Part shown: positions 39,753-48,029 of the stretch, piece after piece
Layout of the letters: each line of letters begins with the position of its first letter
How positions within the stretch are numbered: position 1 is the stretch's first letter
Assembly (NCBI GenBank): GCA_937927725.1
Contig: CALBSE010000062.1
Coordinates: forward strand, 20,101-84,100
Length of the DNA stretch: 64,000 nt
Reading direction: 5' to 3'
DNA from: an uncultured Actinomycetes bacterium
Lineage (GTDB): Bacteria; Actinomycetota; Acidimicrobiia; Acidimicrobiales; Acidimicrobilacustridaceae
The notes under the pieces: generated by a model
What the model was told of the DNA's origin: nothing
Database searches by the model: none
The model's input: the letters and a program-made list of their open reading frames with translations, nothing else
Made by a program: the position numbers and the translations under genes

Positions 39753-42700
39753 GTGTTGACACCCGGGAGTGCTAGCGGGGTTCCGGTCGCACCGATTTCC
39801 TATGCACAGAATTTCGAGGATGTACGCCTCTGGAAGGCCCTGTCAGAAGAGACCGACTGCATTTATGTCGATATTGGTGCAGGGCATCCGACAGACCTGT
39901 CGGTGACCAAACTCTTTTCTGAAAGGGGTTGGAGAGGGATCAACGTTGAGCCGGGGCCAAATGCTTCGCTCCTGATGAGCGAGCGTCCCCTCGATGTGAC
40001 GCTGCAAATCGCTATTTCAGCAAGTTCGGGTGAGATCGAATTCACCCTGCGCTATCCGCACCTTGATCTTTCTTCGATCTATCCCGACCGCAAGACTTTT
40101 TCCGACGCCCTTGAGGAGCGGAGCGAGATCATTCCGGTGGAATCGTTGACTCTCGTGGAGTTGTTCGACCGCTATTTGGAAAGCCAGGAGATTGGCTTTT
40201 TGAAGGTCGATGTTGAGGGAGCAGAGACAGAAGTCATTGCATCGAATGACTGGAGTCGCTTTCGTCCCCTCGTCGTAGTGGTCGAATCCATAGACCCATC
40301 GACATGGGAACCGTCCTTCGAGAGTTGGGAACCGGTACTCCTCAACGCAGGGTATGAGTTTGCTATCGATGATGGAATCAATCGCTTTTACGCTCGATCT
40401 GACAAACCCGGACTGAAGCAACGTCTTGCCCAACCGGTTTCTCCGATTGATGGTTTCGTTCAGTGGCCGTTTCTTGAAGCGGTACAGAGAGCATCCATTC
40501 CTGACGAAAGTGTGGTCGCCCAGGCCCACCTCACCTGGACGGCGCTTGAGCGTGACAAGCGTGTAAAGGAACTTGAGGTTGAAGTACAGCAAAGTCGAGC
40601 CCAGCTGATTCAGTGCGATTCTCAGCGGGCGGCCGAAGTGCATCGGGCGACGATCAATCAACAACGAGTCTGGGAACTGGAGGCGAGCTGGGCCTATCGA
40701 ATCGGTCGAGCGACTGTGGTGCTCGCGCGTCCGCTTCGTCCGATCCTTCTTCCGTTGGCGAACGGCATCCGTCGACTTCGACATAAACGATTGAGTCGTC
40801 GCTCGAATGTCCTCGCAGAAGTTGCAAAGTTGACTGCTGAGGGCGCGGCGTTTGAGCGCGTGTCGCTCGGTGAAGGTGCAGACATCCTTCGTCCCTCGCA
40901 GCAATTCGATAACGACAAAAGCGTGGTGTCTGTTGCGTCTCATCTTCGCTCTCGACGAACAACCGGACCGGTACTTCTCGATGAGCGTGAATGGGAACTC
41001 GTCGAATCCCTCACAGAAGATGAAGCGAGACCGACCGCACTGAATGAGTTGCGACGGTTTCGATCGTTGGACATCGCGAGTGCGATAGAAGCAGATTGGC
41101 CAAAGGTGCTTTTGATTGACACGCGCGGGGCGCAGTTGGCCTTCATGTGTGGCACACGTACCCATGCCCGAAATGCCATCGAGGTTGTCCTCGCGGCAGT
41201 CCCCGAAGATGTCGAGGTTTGGCAACTTGCATCGATGGATCTACCACCGCTTCCTGACGAACTTCTGGCTCGATTCGATGGCATGTGGGGTGCGCATCAA
41301 CGACGCCGGGTTGGGTCGTTTCTTCAGCTCGCTCCATTTATTCCCCGACGAACCGATTTCCAAGCGAAGTTGTCGCGGTCGCCGTCGGTTCGCAGCGCCG
41401 GAGTGTGGCTCGATGCAATCCTTGGCAAGTACCCGAGCACGTTCCTGAAGTCCGACGCTGAGTTGCTCGAGTACCAGTTCGGACTGGAGTGCATCGGCGC
41501 ACTCGGGAAGGTGCTCTCTATCTCGGAGACGTCAACCCTCGAAGCAATCGAATTGGGAGTGCGTCCTGAGAGCATTGTGAATACCGGGTGTGCGCCTGGA
41601 TTGAGTCGGCTTGATACGTCAATGAGTCAAGCAGTGGGGGAGTCACAAATTGGTCAACGATCACATGTCGTGATCGTGGGTAATTGGCTTCCTCACAAGA
41701 ACCTCTTGATCGGAGTGGCAGGAGCAATTCCGTTCGCAGTGCTTGATCGAATTGATCTCGATGTTGTGGTTATCGCTGGAATAAACGACGACCAACGGAT
41801 TGAGCTGACGATGTTGGCCCTGAAACTCGGGCTTGAACGGAACCGATTTCGAATCGCGACGCAAATTTCAGATGTCGAATTCGATTCGTTACTCCGTGAT
41901 GCTGAAGCGGTCATCATCCCATCGCTCCATGAGGGCTTCTCCCTTTCCGTCATTGAGTCGCTTGAACGGGGTACTCCAGTCGCACTGTCAACGATCCCGG
42001 CGCACGAGGAATTGCTCGGAAGTGGACCATGGAATTTCTCACCTGAAGATCCGATCGACGCGCTGCGAGCACTCCGAGATGTCGTTGCGAACCGTTCAGA
42101 AATTGTTGGAATCCAAACTGATCGTTATCGCTCAAACATTGATCCAACTCGGTTCGAACGCGAATTCACGAGCGTTACTGAGTGGCTTTGCGAAGAACTC
42201 ACTGCAATCCGAACGACCGGCGGTAGTTCCGAATCCGAAATTGAGAATTCGTTGCTCGTCGATCGGAACCTTTCACTTTCGAAAATCTGCGAAGTGGAGG
42301 ATTTTGCTACGCCGCGTCTGCGAAATGTGATCCGCGACGTGTTTGCGCATGAAAAGCTGCGGTTTGGTTCCGAGTTCCCATCAGGTCGCGAGTATCGCAA
42401 GTACTGGGAAGTCGCTATGGCCGTGCTTTCGTTTCGCGAAGCGGGGTTGCTTGATGGAAATCACCGTTTCCTTGGAATCGGTGCTGGCAATGAACCAACG
42501 TCGTTTTATCTCACACGGTTCGCGCAAGAGGTCATCGCCACTGATCTTTACTTGGCCGATGGTTGGGAAGAGAGCGCGGATTCGTCGATGCTCGTCAATC
42601 CTGGTGGGCACTGGCCGTTCTTTTGGGATCCGACGCGACTCCGCGTGGAAGATATGAACGCGCTTGCGCTTGCTCTTCCCGACGAAAGTGTTTCGGGTGT

Positions 42701-43121
42701 TTTCTCGTCTAGCTCGATTGAGCATTTCGGTGACCGGAGTGACGTGGCGAAGTCGCTCGACGAGGTATGGCGGGTTCTGCGCCCAGGTGGAATTCTGTCG
42801 GTCTCGACCGAGTTCCGTCTCGAGGGCGATCGCCCCGGAATCCCAGGTGCGCTGCTCTTTGACCAAGAGGATGTGCGCTCGCTTTTCCTCGGGGAGCGAA
42901 AATGGTCATTCGTCGAGCCCTTTGACGACTCAGTGTCGCCAGCGACTTGGGGGTCGCTGTCACCATTCCTCGATGTCGCAGAAGACCAAAATCGCCAAGT
43001 CGCTCGACTCGGCGGTCTTTGGACGCACCATGTCACCTACGCCCGTTATCCCCATATCCTGCTTGAGCATCAGGGGCGGACATTTACCTCGTTTCACCTC
43101 GCTCTTCGCAAGGAATCATGA
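39753..43121 (+). CDS. Three-domain glycan enzyme: FkbM methyltransferase, GT4-like glycosyltransferase, class I methyltransferase
   Basis: This single 1122-aa protein joins three enzyme modules. Residues ~10-230 are an FkbM methyltransferase (ISYAQNFEDVRLWKALSEE, YVDIGAGHPTDLSVTKLF, GFLKVDVEGAETEVI). A coiled-coil-like link (~255-305) and a basic segment follow. Residues ~440-810 form a GT-B glycosyltransferase of GT4 type, with VVIVGNWLPHKNL and the nucleotide-sugar motif HEGFSLSVIESLERGTPVAL near 724. Residues ~870-1122 are a class I methyltransferase (FLGIGAGNEPTSFYL, FSSSSIEHFGD, EVWRVLRPGGIL). No membrane segment is seen. The product is likely a methylated surface glycan. The start is GTG 39753; TTG 39756 is possible. 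Codon usage suggests acquisition. Confidence 0.87.
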   Translation: MLTPGSASGVPVAPISYAQNFEDVRLWKALSEETDCIYVDIGAGHPTDLSVTKLFSERGWRGINVEPGPNASLLMSERPLDVTLQIAISASSGEIEFTLRYPHLDLSSIYPDRKTFSDALEERSEIIPVESLTLVELFDRYLESQEIGFLKVDVEGAETEVIASNDWSRFRPLVVVVESIDPSTWEPSFESWEPVLLNAGYEFAIDDGINRFYARSDKPGLKQRLAQPVSPIDGFVQWPFLEAVQRASIPDESVVAQAHLTWTALERDKRVKELEVEVQQSRAQLIQCDSQRAAEVHRATINQQRVWELEASWAYRIGRATVVLARPLRPILLPLANGIRRLRHKRLSRRSNVLAEVAKLTAEGAAFERVSLGEGADILRPSQQFDNDKSVVSVASHLRSRRTTGPVLLDEREWELVESLTEDEARPTALNELRRFRSLDIASAIEADWPKVLLIDTRGAQLAFMCGTRTHARNAIEVVLAAVPEDVEVWQLASMDLPPLPDELLARFDGMWGAHQRRRVGSFLQLAPFIPRRTDFQAKLSRSPSVRSAGVWLDAILGKYPSTFLKSDAELLEYQFGLECIGALGKVLSISETSTLEAIELGVRPESIVNTGCAPGLSRLDTSMSQAVGESQIGQRSHVVIVGNWLPHKNLLIGVAGAIPFAVLDRIDLDVVVIAGINDDQRIELTMLALKLGLERNRFRIATQISDVEFDSLLRDAEAVIIPSLHEGFSLSVIESLERGTPVALSTIPAHEELLGSGPWNFSPEDPIDALRALRDVVANRSEIVGIQTDRYRSNIDPTRFEREFTSVTEWLCEELTAIRTTGGSSESEIENSLLVDRNLSLSKICEVEDFATPRLRNVIRDVFAHEKLRFGSEFPSGREYRKYWEVAMAVLSFREAGLLDGNHRFLGIGAGNEPTSFYLTRFAQEVIATDLYLADGWEESADSSMLVNPGGHWPFFWDPTRLRVEDMNALALALPDESVSGVFSSSSIEHFGDRSDVAKSLDEVWRVLRPGGILSVSTEFRLEGDRPGIPGALLFDQEDVRSLFLGERKWSFVEPFDDSVSPATWGSLSPFLDVAEDQNRQVARLGGLWTHHVTYARYPHILLEHQGRTFTSFHLALRKES

Positions 43122-43192
43122 CGGTCACGAACAGGTGTACCCTCGCCGGTGAGCGGGGCTGAGCTGCATCTGCCCCTGTCGCGTTGGCGCAT

Positions 43193-43221
43193 TTGGAGCC
43201 AGCGGGCCTGACCGGTAGGGT
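43193..43221 (+). promoter_or_regulatory. Promoter for the infA operon
   Basis: TTGGAG (43193-43198), a 17-base spacer and TAGGGT (43216-43221) lie in the 183-base gap between the glycan island and infA. The -10 has the TAGGNT form of the other housekeeping promoters here. The ~75-base leader after it contains CCTCC/GGGAACCC and GCGCGG/CCTGAGCAGGGG segments that may fold. No gene is seen in the gap. Confidence 0.55.
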
Positions 43222-43304
43222 CTTCAGTCCGCCCTCCTCCGGGAACCCGCCTTTGCGCGGTCCTGAGCAGGGGTTTTCAGATCCATCACACAGGAGTCAG
43301 TGTC

Positions 43305-43529
43305 CTGGCTAAGCCCAAAGAAGACGCGATCGTTCTTGAAGGAACGGTCATCGAGCCGCTGCCGAACGCCATGTTCCGCGTCGAACTCGAAAACGGCCAC
43401 AAAGTTTTGGCCCATATCTCCGGAAAGATGCGGATGCATTACATCCGTATTCTCCCCGGTGATCGCGTCCAAGTTGAGCTGACGCCGTACGACCTGACTC
43501 GTGGTCGGATCACCTATCGGTACAAGTAA
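43305..43529 (+). CDS. infA: Translation initiation factor IF-1, CTG start codon
   Basis: IF-1 binds the 30S A site during initiation. The protein is 74 aa with the S1-like OB fold: MAKPKEDAIVLEGTVIEPLP, then AMFRVELENGHKVLAHISGK, MRMHYIRILPGDRVQVELTP, ending DLTRGRITYRYK. It is full length and intact. No ATG, GTG or TTG occurs in frame between the upstream stop (43209) and the conserved second codon. The start must therefore be unusual: CTG at 43305, 8 bases after CAGGAG (43291-43296), gives the family's MAKP N-terminus. It leads the infA-rpmJ-rpsM-rpsK-rpsD-rpoA operon. Confidence 0.93.
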   Translation: MAKPKEDAIVLEGTVIEPLPNAMFRVELENGHKVLAHISGKMRMHYIRILPGDRVQVELTPYDLTRGRITYRYK

Positions 43530-43649
43530 CAAAAACTGAACACAAGCGAGTGTCTGATCACAAGGATCAGACCCATCGAAGAGGTTTGGCTTCGGCCTTC
43601 AACTTCGCTTCGATGTTCCCGGCAAAGCCGGGCGAAAGGAACAAACGCA

Positions 43650-43763
43650 GTGAAAGTACGCCCAAGCGTCAAGAAGATCTGTGAGAAGTGCAAGGTGATC
43701 CGCCGCCATGGTCGCGTGCAGGTCATCTGTGAAAACCCTCGTCACAAGCAACGGCAGGGCTGA
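43650..43763 (+). CDS. rpmJ: 50S ribosomal protein L36
   Basis: The smallest ribosomal protein, 37 aa. It begins MKVRPSVKKICEKCKVIRRH and ends VICENPRHKQRQG. The zinc ligands (Cys11, Cys14, Cys27, His32) are all present, so this is the zinc-binding form. The start is GTG 43650, preceded by GAAAGGA. It sits between infA and rpsM as in most bacteria. The 120-base spacer before it has a CCCGGC/GCCGGG-like dyad and no gene. Confidence 0.97.
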   Translation: MKVRPSVKKICEKCKVIRRHGRVQVICENPRHKQRQG

Positions 43764-43766
43764 TCC

Positions 43767-44144
43767 ATGGCACGTATCTCCGGTGTTGATATCCCGCGTG
43801 AAAAGCGCCTGGAAATCAGCCTTACCTACATCTACGGAATCGGTAACACGACTGCCAAGCAGATCTGTGAAGCCACCGAGATCAATCCGAGCACTCGAGT
43901 TCGCGACCTCACTGATGAAGAGGTCAACAAGATTCGTGGCTACATCGATGCCAGCCTGAAGGTTGAAGGCGATCTGCGTCGCGATGTCGATCAAGACATT
44001 CGCCGCAAGATGGAAATCGGTTGTTACCAGGGTCTGCGTCATCGCCGCGGTCTTCCCGTTCGCGGTCAGCGCACTCACACCAACGCACGTACTCGCAAGG
44101 GTCCCAAGAAGACCGTTGCCGGCAAGAAGAAGGTGGCGCGCTGA
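43767..44144 (+). CDS. rpsM: 30S ribosomal protein S13
   Basis: S13 bridges the 30S head to the 50S subunit and touches P-site tRNA. It is 125 aa. It begins MARISGVDIPREKRLEISLT, contains YIYGIGNTTAKQICEATEI and the RNA-binding CYQGLRHRRGLPVRGQRTHT NART segment, ending in a Lys/Arg tail. It is 3 bases after rpmJ and overlaps rpsK by one base. Confidence 0.98.
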   Translation: MARISGVDIPREKRLEISLTYIYGIGNTTAKQICEATEINPSTRVRDLTDEEVNKIRGYIDASLKVEGDLRRDVDQDIRRKMEIGCYQGLRHRRGLPVRGQRTHTNARTRKGPKKTVAGKKKVAR

Positions 44145-44542
44145 TGGCAAAGCCAGCAAGTGGTGGCCGTCGGCCCCGCAAGAAGGAACGCAAGCACGTC
44201 ACACATGGCGTGGCTCACATCAAGAGCTCGTTCAACAACACCATCGTCAGCATCTCCGACCAGGACGGCAACATCCTGTCGTGGGCCTCAGCCGGAAATG
44301 TCGGCTTCAAGGGTTCGCGTAAGTCGACGCCGTTCGCGGCGCAGATGGCCGCTGAGCAGTGTGCAAAGCGCGCGATGGAGCACGGCGTCCGCAAGGTCGA
44401 CGTGCTCGTGAAGGGTCCAGGCTCGGGTCGTGAAACCGCGATCCGCAGCATTCAGAGCGCAGGCATCGAAGTCACCGGAATCAAGGATGTCACTCCTGTT
44501 CCGCACAACGGTTGCCGTCAGCCCAAGCGTCGGAGGGTCTGA
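44144..44542 (+). CDS. rpsK: 30S ribosomal protein S11
   Basis: S11 lines the platform near the mRNA exit. It is 132 aa. A basic N-terminus precedes GVAHIKSSFNNTIVSISDQD, then SAGNVGFKGSRKSTPFAAQM, VLVKGPGSGRETAIRSIQSA and the end DVTPVPHNGCRQPKRRRV. ATG 44144 shares a base with the rpsM stop. rpsD follows after 2 bases. Confidence 0.98.
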   Translation: MAKPASGGRRPRKKERKHVTHGVAHIKSSFNNTIVSISDQDGNILSWASAGNVGFKGSRKSTPFAAQMAAEQCAKRAMEHGVRKVDVLVKGPGSGRETAIRSIQSAGIEVTGIKDVTPVPHNGCRQPKRRRV

Positions 44543-44544
44543 AC

Positions 44545-45162
44545 ATGGCTCGTTATACCGGCCCCAAGGCACGCGTTTCGCGTCGCCTCGGCACCAACAT
44601 CTTTGGCACCAAGGGCGAAACCGTCGCCCTCGAGAAGCGCCCGTACCCGCCAGGTGAGCACGGACGTACGCGTCGTCGTGGCAATCCCAGCGAGTACCTG
44701 CTCCAGATGCAGGAAAAGCAGAAGGCGCGTTTCACCTACGGCCTTTCCGAGAAGCAGTTCCGCAACCTCTACGAGGAAGCGAACCGTCGCGAGGGAGTCA
44801 CCGGTGAAAACATGCTCCGGTTCCTCGAGATGCGTCTCGACAATGTCGTGTACCGCTCTGGTTGGGCAGCGACTCGTCCGCAGGCTCGTCAGTTTGTCGG
44901 TCACGGACACATCAATGTCAACGGCAAGCGCGTCGACATCCCGAGCTATCGCGTTCGCAAGGGCGACATCATCACCCTTCGCGACAAGACACGCGAACTG
45001 GTTGTTATCCAGTGGAACCGCGAAGTTCTCGACCGCACGCCTCCGGCGTGGCTCGAGGCTGGCGATGGTGGCTTCAGCGTCACCGTCCTTGCGGCTCCCC
45101 ACCGCGATCAGATCGACGTGCCGGTGCGCGAGCAGCTCATCGTCGAGCTCTATTCCAAGTAA
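44545..45162 (+). CDS. rpsD: 30S ribosomal protein S4
   Basis: S4 is a primary 16S rRNA binder that affects fidelity and, in several bacteria, represses its own operon. It is 205 aa. It begins MARYTGPKARVSRRLGTNIF and lacks the N-terminal zinc cysteines. The S4 RNA-binding domain (MLRFLEMRLDNVVYRSGWAA, ARQFVGHGHINVNGKRVDIP) is standard. The 82-base spacer before rpoA has a GCCGAC/GTCGGT dyad and GAGGTAGGA before the next start. Confidence 0.98.
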   Translation: MARYTGPKARVSRRLGTNIFGTKGETVALEKRPYPPGEHGRTRRRGNPSEYLLQMQEKQKARFTYGLSEKQFRNLYEEANRREGVTGENMLRFLEMRLDNVVYRSGWAATRPQARQFVGHGHINVNGKRVDIPSYRVRKGDIITLRDKTRELVVIQWNREVLDRTPPAWLEAGDGGFSVTVLAAPHRDQIDVPVREQLIVELYSK

Positions 45163-45244
45163 GTGCCAGTGGCTTGGCCGACGCCGTCGGTCATGCCATG
45201 TGCAAGTTCACGAAATCGAACGTACGGAACCGAGGTAGGAACAC

Positions 45245-46183
45245 ATGCTGGTTATGCAGCGACCGAAGGTTGAAGCGCTTGGCGACGCCGATGGCGATCG
45301 TCAGTTGTTCGCGGTGGGACCGCTCGAGCCTGGCTTTGGCCACACGCTTGGCAACTCACTGCGCCGCACCCTTCTCTCATCAATCCCCGGCGCAGCCGTC
45401 ACTCAGGTGCGGTTCGACGAGGCTCTCCATGAATTCGACACCATCAAGGGTGTTACCGAAGACGTCACCGACGTCATTTTGAACCTCAAGGACCTTGTCC
45501 TTCTGGTGCACAGTGACGAAGCCGTGACACTTCGTATCGACGTAAAGGGTCCGGCCGAGGTCACCGCGGGTGACATCGTGACGACTTCCGACGTCGAGAT
45601 TCTCAACCCCGAACTTCACATCGCCACCGTCAACGAGTCGGGTCGACTTGCTGTCGACGTCACCGTTGAAAAGGGTCGTGGCTATGTGTCGGCAGAACGA
45701 AACAAGTCAACCAACACCATTGGTGTGATCCCGGTTGATTCGATCTTCTCGCCAGTGCGTCGTGTGACCTTCTCGGTCGAGCCGACTCGCGTCGAGCAGT
45801 CAACCGAATTCGACCGTCTTGTTCTCGACATCGAGACCGACGGTTCGATCACTGCTCGTGAAGCCCTCGCATCAGCCGGTGCCACGCTTCAGTCGCTCGT
45901 CACCCTTGTGGCGGAAATGAGCGATGAGCCGCAGGGTCTTGAACTCGGAGAGGTCAGCATCACGCATGCCGGCTCACCCGACCTTGACCTTCTCATCGAG
46001 GATCTCGATCTTTCCGAGCGTCCCCGTAACTGCCTCAAGCGTGCCCAGGTGAACACCGTTGGTGAGCTCCTCCTCAAGTCCGAGGACGATCTTCTTGCGG
46101 TGACCAACTTCGGTCAGAAGTCGCTTGATGAGGTCATCCAGAAGCTTGACGAGCGCGGTTTGTCGCTCAAGAACCGGGACTGA
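45245..46183 (+). CDS. rpoA: DNA-directed RNA polymerase subunit alpha
   Basis: This subunit dimerises to assemble RNA polymerase and contacts upstream promoter DNA and activators. It is 312 aa. The N-terminal domain has PLEPGFGHTLGNSLRRTLLS and GAAVTQVRFDEALHEFDTIK. The C-terminal domain carries DLDLSERPRNCLKRAQVNTV and the helix-hairpin-helix LLAVTNFGQKSLDEVIQKLD. ATG 45245 follows GAGGTAGGAACAC. rplQ follows after 6 bases. Confidence 0.98.
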   Translation: MLVMQRPKVEALGDADGDRQLFAVGPLEPGFGHTLGNSLRRTLLSSIPGAAVTQVRFDEALHEFDTIKGVTEDVTDVILNLKDLVLLVHSDEAVTLRIDVKGPAEVTAGDIVTTSDVEILNPELHIATVNESGRLAVDVTVEKGRGYVSAERNKSTNTIGVIPVDSIFSPVRRVTFSVEPTRVEQSTEFDRLVLDIETDGSITAREALASAGATLQSLVTLVAEMSDEPQGLELGEVSITHAGSPDLDLLIEDLDLSERPRNCLKRAQVNTVGELLLKSEDDLLAVTNFGQKSLDEVIQKLDERGLSLKNRD

Positions 46184-46189
46184 TCCACC

Positions 46190-46543
46190 ATGCCTGCAAC
46201 CCCACGTAAGTCAAAGCGATTCGGCGGCAACGCCGCTCACCAACGCCTCATGATGGCGAACCTTGCAGCGTCACTTTTCGCTGCCGAAGGCATCGTCACC
46301 ACCGAAGCGAAGGCGAAGGCACTTCGTCCCATCGCCGAGAAGCTCATCACGAAGGCCAAGAAGGGCGGCGTTCATCGTCACCGTCAGGTCGTGTCGTTCA
46401 TGGGTGACAAGGAAATGGCATCGAAGCTGTTCTCCGACATCGCGCCGCGTTACGAAGGACGCCCCGGTGGTTACACCCGCATCCTTAAGCTCGGCCCGCG
46501 CCAAGGCGACAATGCGCCGATGGCTCGCATCGAACTGGTCTGA
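46190..46543 (+). CDS. rplQ: 50S ribosomal protein L17
   Basis: L17 sits near the exit tunnel on the solvent side. It is 117 aa. It begins MPATPRKSKRFGGNAAHQRL, contains AEGIVTTEAKAKALRPIAEK and RPGGYTRILKLGPRQGDNAP. It ends the rpoA group and is followed after 27 bases by truA. Confidence 0.97.
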   Translation: MPATPRKSKRFGGNAAHQRLMMANLAASLFAAEGIVTTEAKAKALRPIAEKLITKAKKGGVHRHRQVVSFMGDKEMASKLFSDIAPRYEGRPGGYTRILKLGPRQGDNAPMARIELV

Positions 46544-46570
46544 GACCAGTTCCGTCCTGATCGGACAACA

Positions 46571-47422
46571 ATGACGTTGACTTCAGCCGACCTCTTGAGG
46601 TCGGCTGAATCGCGTGCACCGATCGACATCCCTGCGCCGGCTGCAGGGTTCACGCGCATTCGCATGACCATCGCGTACGACGGTTCCAAGTTTCGTGGCA
46701 TGGCCGAAAACGAAGGTGTCGATACTGTCGCGGGAACGATTCGCGCAGAAATTGAACGTTGTGTTGAACATTCGGTTGTGTTGTCGATTGCTGGTCGTAC
46801 CGATGCTGGTGTGCACGGATGGGGCCAAGTCATTTCGTTCGATGTAGATACCGATCACGTTGCATCGGGCAAGGGTTCACCCGCACGACTTGCCCGATCA
46901 ATTAACCAACAATGTGTTCCGGCAATTGTTGTGCGCGACGCGCAGCTTGCTGCTGCAAATTTCGACGCACGATTTTCTGCCCTGTGGCGTTCCTATCGCT
47001 ACACCGTTGTGAACCGTCCGATTCCTGATCCGTTTCTCGCCGCGACGTCGTGGTGGGTACCGCAAGAGCTCGACGTGCGTGCCCTGCACCTCGGGTGCGA
47101 CGCCCTCTATGGCCTCCACAACTTTTCGAGCTTTTGCCGTCGACCGAAGCCCAACCCGGTCACCGGCTTTGAGCCCTCGCTCATGCGTAGGGTCCACGAG
47201 GCGTCCTGGCACGAGCTCGGCGATGGCATTCTCCGATTCGATATCCGGGCCTCGTCCTACTGCCACCAAATGGTCCGATCCATCGTGGGCACCCTGATCG
47301 AGATGGGCCGGGGACTTCGCCGACCGGGCGAAATGGCTGGCATTCTCCGGGCCGAAGACAGGGCTGCCGCTGGGGGAGTCGCCCCTCCACAAGGGCTCTG
47401 TCTCTGGGAAGTTGGCTACTAG
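46571..47422 (+). CDS. truA: tRNA pseudouridine synthase A
   Basis: TruA makes pseudouridines at positions 38-40 of tRNA anticodon arms. It is 283 aa. The catalytic Asp78 is in the family motif AGRTDAGVHGWGQ. Other landmarks are MTIAYDGSKFRGMAEN, FDARFSALWRSYRYTVVNRP, the FSSFCRR segment and IRASSYCHQMVRSIVGTLIE. The N-terminus has ~28 residues before the fold. It is in the conserved rplQ-truA-rplM order. Confidence 0.96.
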   Translation: MTLTSADLLRSAESRAPIDIPAPAAGFTRIRMTIAYDGSKFRGMAENEGVDTVAGTIRAEIERCVEHSVVLSIAGRTDAGVHGWGQVISFDVDTDHVASGKGSPARLARSINQQCVPAIVVRDAQLAAANFDARFSALWRSYRYTVVNRPIPDPFLAATSWWVPQELDVRALHLGCDALYGLHNFSSFCRRPKPNPVTGFEPSLMRRVHEASWHELGDGILRFDIRASSYCHQMVRSIVGTLIEMGRGLRRPGEMAGILRAEDRAAAGGVAPPQGLCLWEVGY

Positions 47423-47444
47423 GCCAGCAGGTACACCAGCAGAG

Positions 47445-47474
47445 TTGCCTTGGTTCGGGGCCTACCCGTAGGCT
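47445..47474 (+). promoter_or_regulatory. Promoter for rplM-rpsI
   Basis: TTGCCT (47445-47450), an 18-base spacer and TAGGCT (47469-47474) lie in the 143-base gap between truA and rplM. A CCACC-ttcg-GGTGG hairpin near 47530-47543 lies in the leader. The -10 matches the TAGGNT pattern of the rpoB and infA promoters. Confidence 0.55.
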
Positions 47475-47565
47475 CTCTCCTCCGCTCCGGTGCGCAGTTT
47501 CCCTGCCGACACCGGACTTTGTTCGACAGCCACCTTCGGGTGGACCCAAGCAGAAGGGCTGCGCC

Positions 47566-48012
47566 ATGCGCACCTACACCCCCAAGGTCAGTGAAATTCA
47601 GCGCCAGTGGTACGTCGTCGACGCCGAAGGCATGGTCCTCGGTCGTCTCGCCACCGAGGTTGCAACGATTCTTCGTGGCAAGCACAAGCCGACGTACACC
47701 CCGCACATCGACACGGGCGATCACGTCATTGTGATTAACGCCGACAAAGTCGTGCTTACGTCGAACAAGGGCGACAAGCTCTTCGTGCATCGTCACTCTG
47801 GTTACCCGGGTGGTCTGCGCACCAAGTCCTACGGTCAGTTGATCGCGGAGAAGCCGGACGAAGCAGTTCGTCGCGCTGTTCGCGGCATGATCCCGAAGAA
47901 CCGTCTTGGTCGTCAGATGATCAAGAAACTCAAGGTTTACGCCGGCCCAGTGCACAACCACGCTGCGCAGGATCCGCAGACCATCGAATTCGCCCACGCC
48001 AAGGCTCGCTGA
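47566..48012 (+). CDS. rplM: 50S ribosomal protein L13
   Basis: L13 is an early 50S assembly protein. It is 148 aa. It begins MRTYTPKVSEIQRQWYVVDA, contains GMVLGRLATEVATILRGKHK, NADKVVLTSNKGDKLFVHRH and RGMIPKNRLGRQMIKKLKVY. ATG 47566 follows AGAAGGGCTGCGCC. It forms a two-gene unit with rpsI. Confidence 0.98.
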   Translation: MRTYTPKVSEIQRQWYVVDAEGMVLGRLATEVATILRGKHKPTYTPHIDTGDHVIVINADKVVLTSNKGDKLFVHRHSGYPGGLRTKSYGQLIAEKPDEAVRRAVRGMIPKNRLGRQMIKKLKVYAGPVHNHAAQDPQTIEFAHAKAR

Positions 48013-48029
48013 GCGGCAAGGAACAGACA

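Noticed and set aside
38228..43304. Prophage or transposon origin of the map-infA island
   Set aside because: No integrase, transposase, terminal repeat, attachment site or tRNA edge could be seen; only two metabolic genes are present.
43300..43482. GTG-started 60-codon frame overlapping infA in another frame
   Set aside because: It encodes nothing recognisable; the overlapping frame is a complete IF-1. I also considered that infA was frameshifted, but its protein is continuous and full length.
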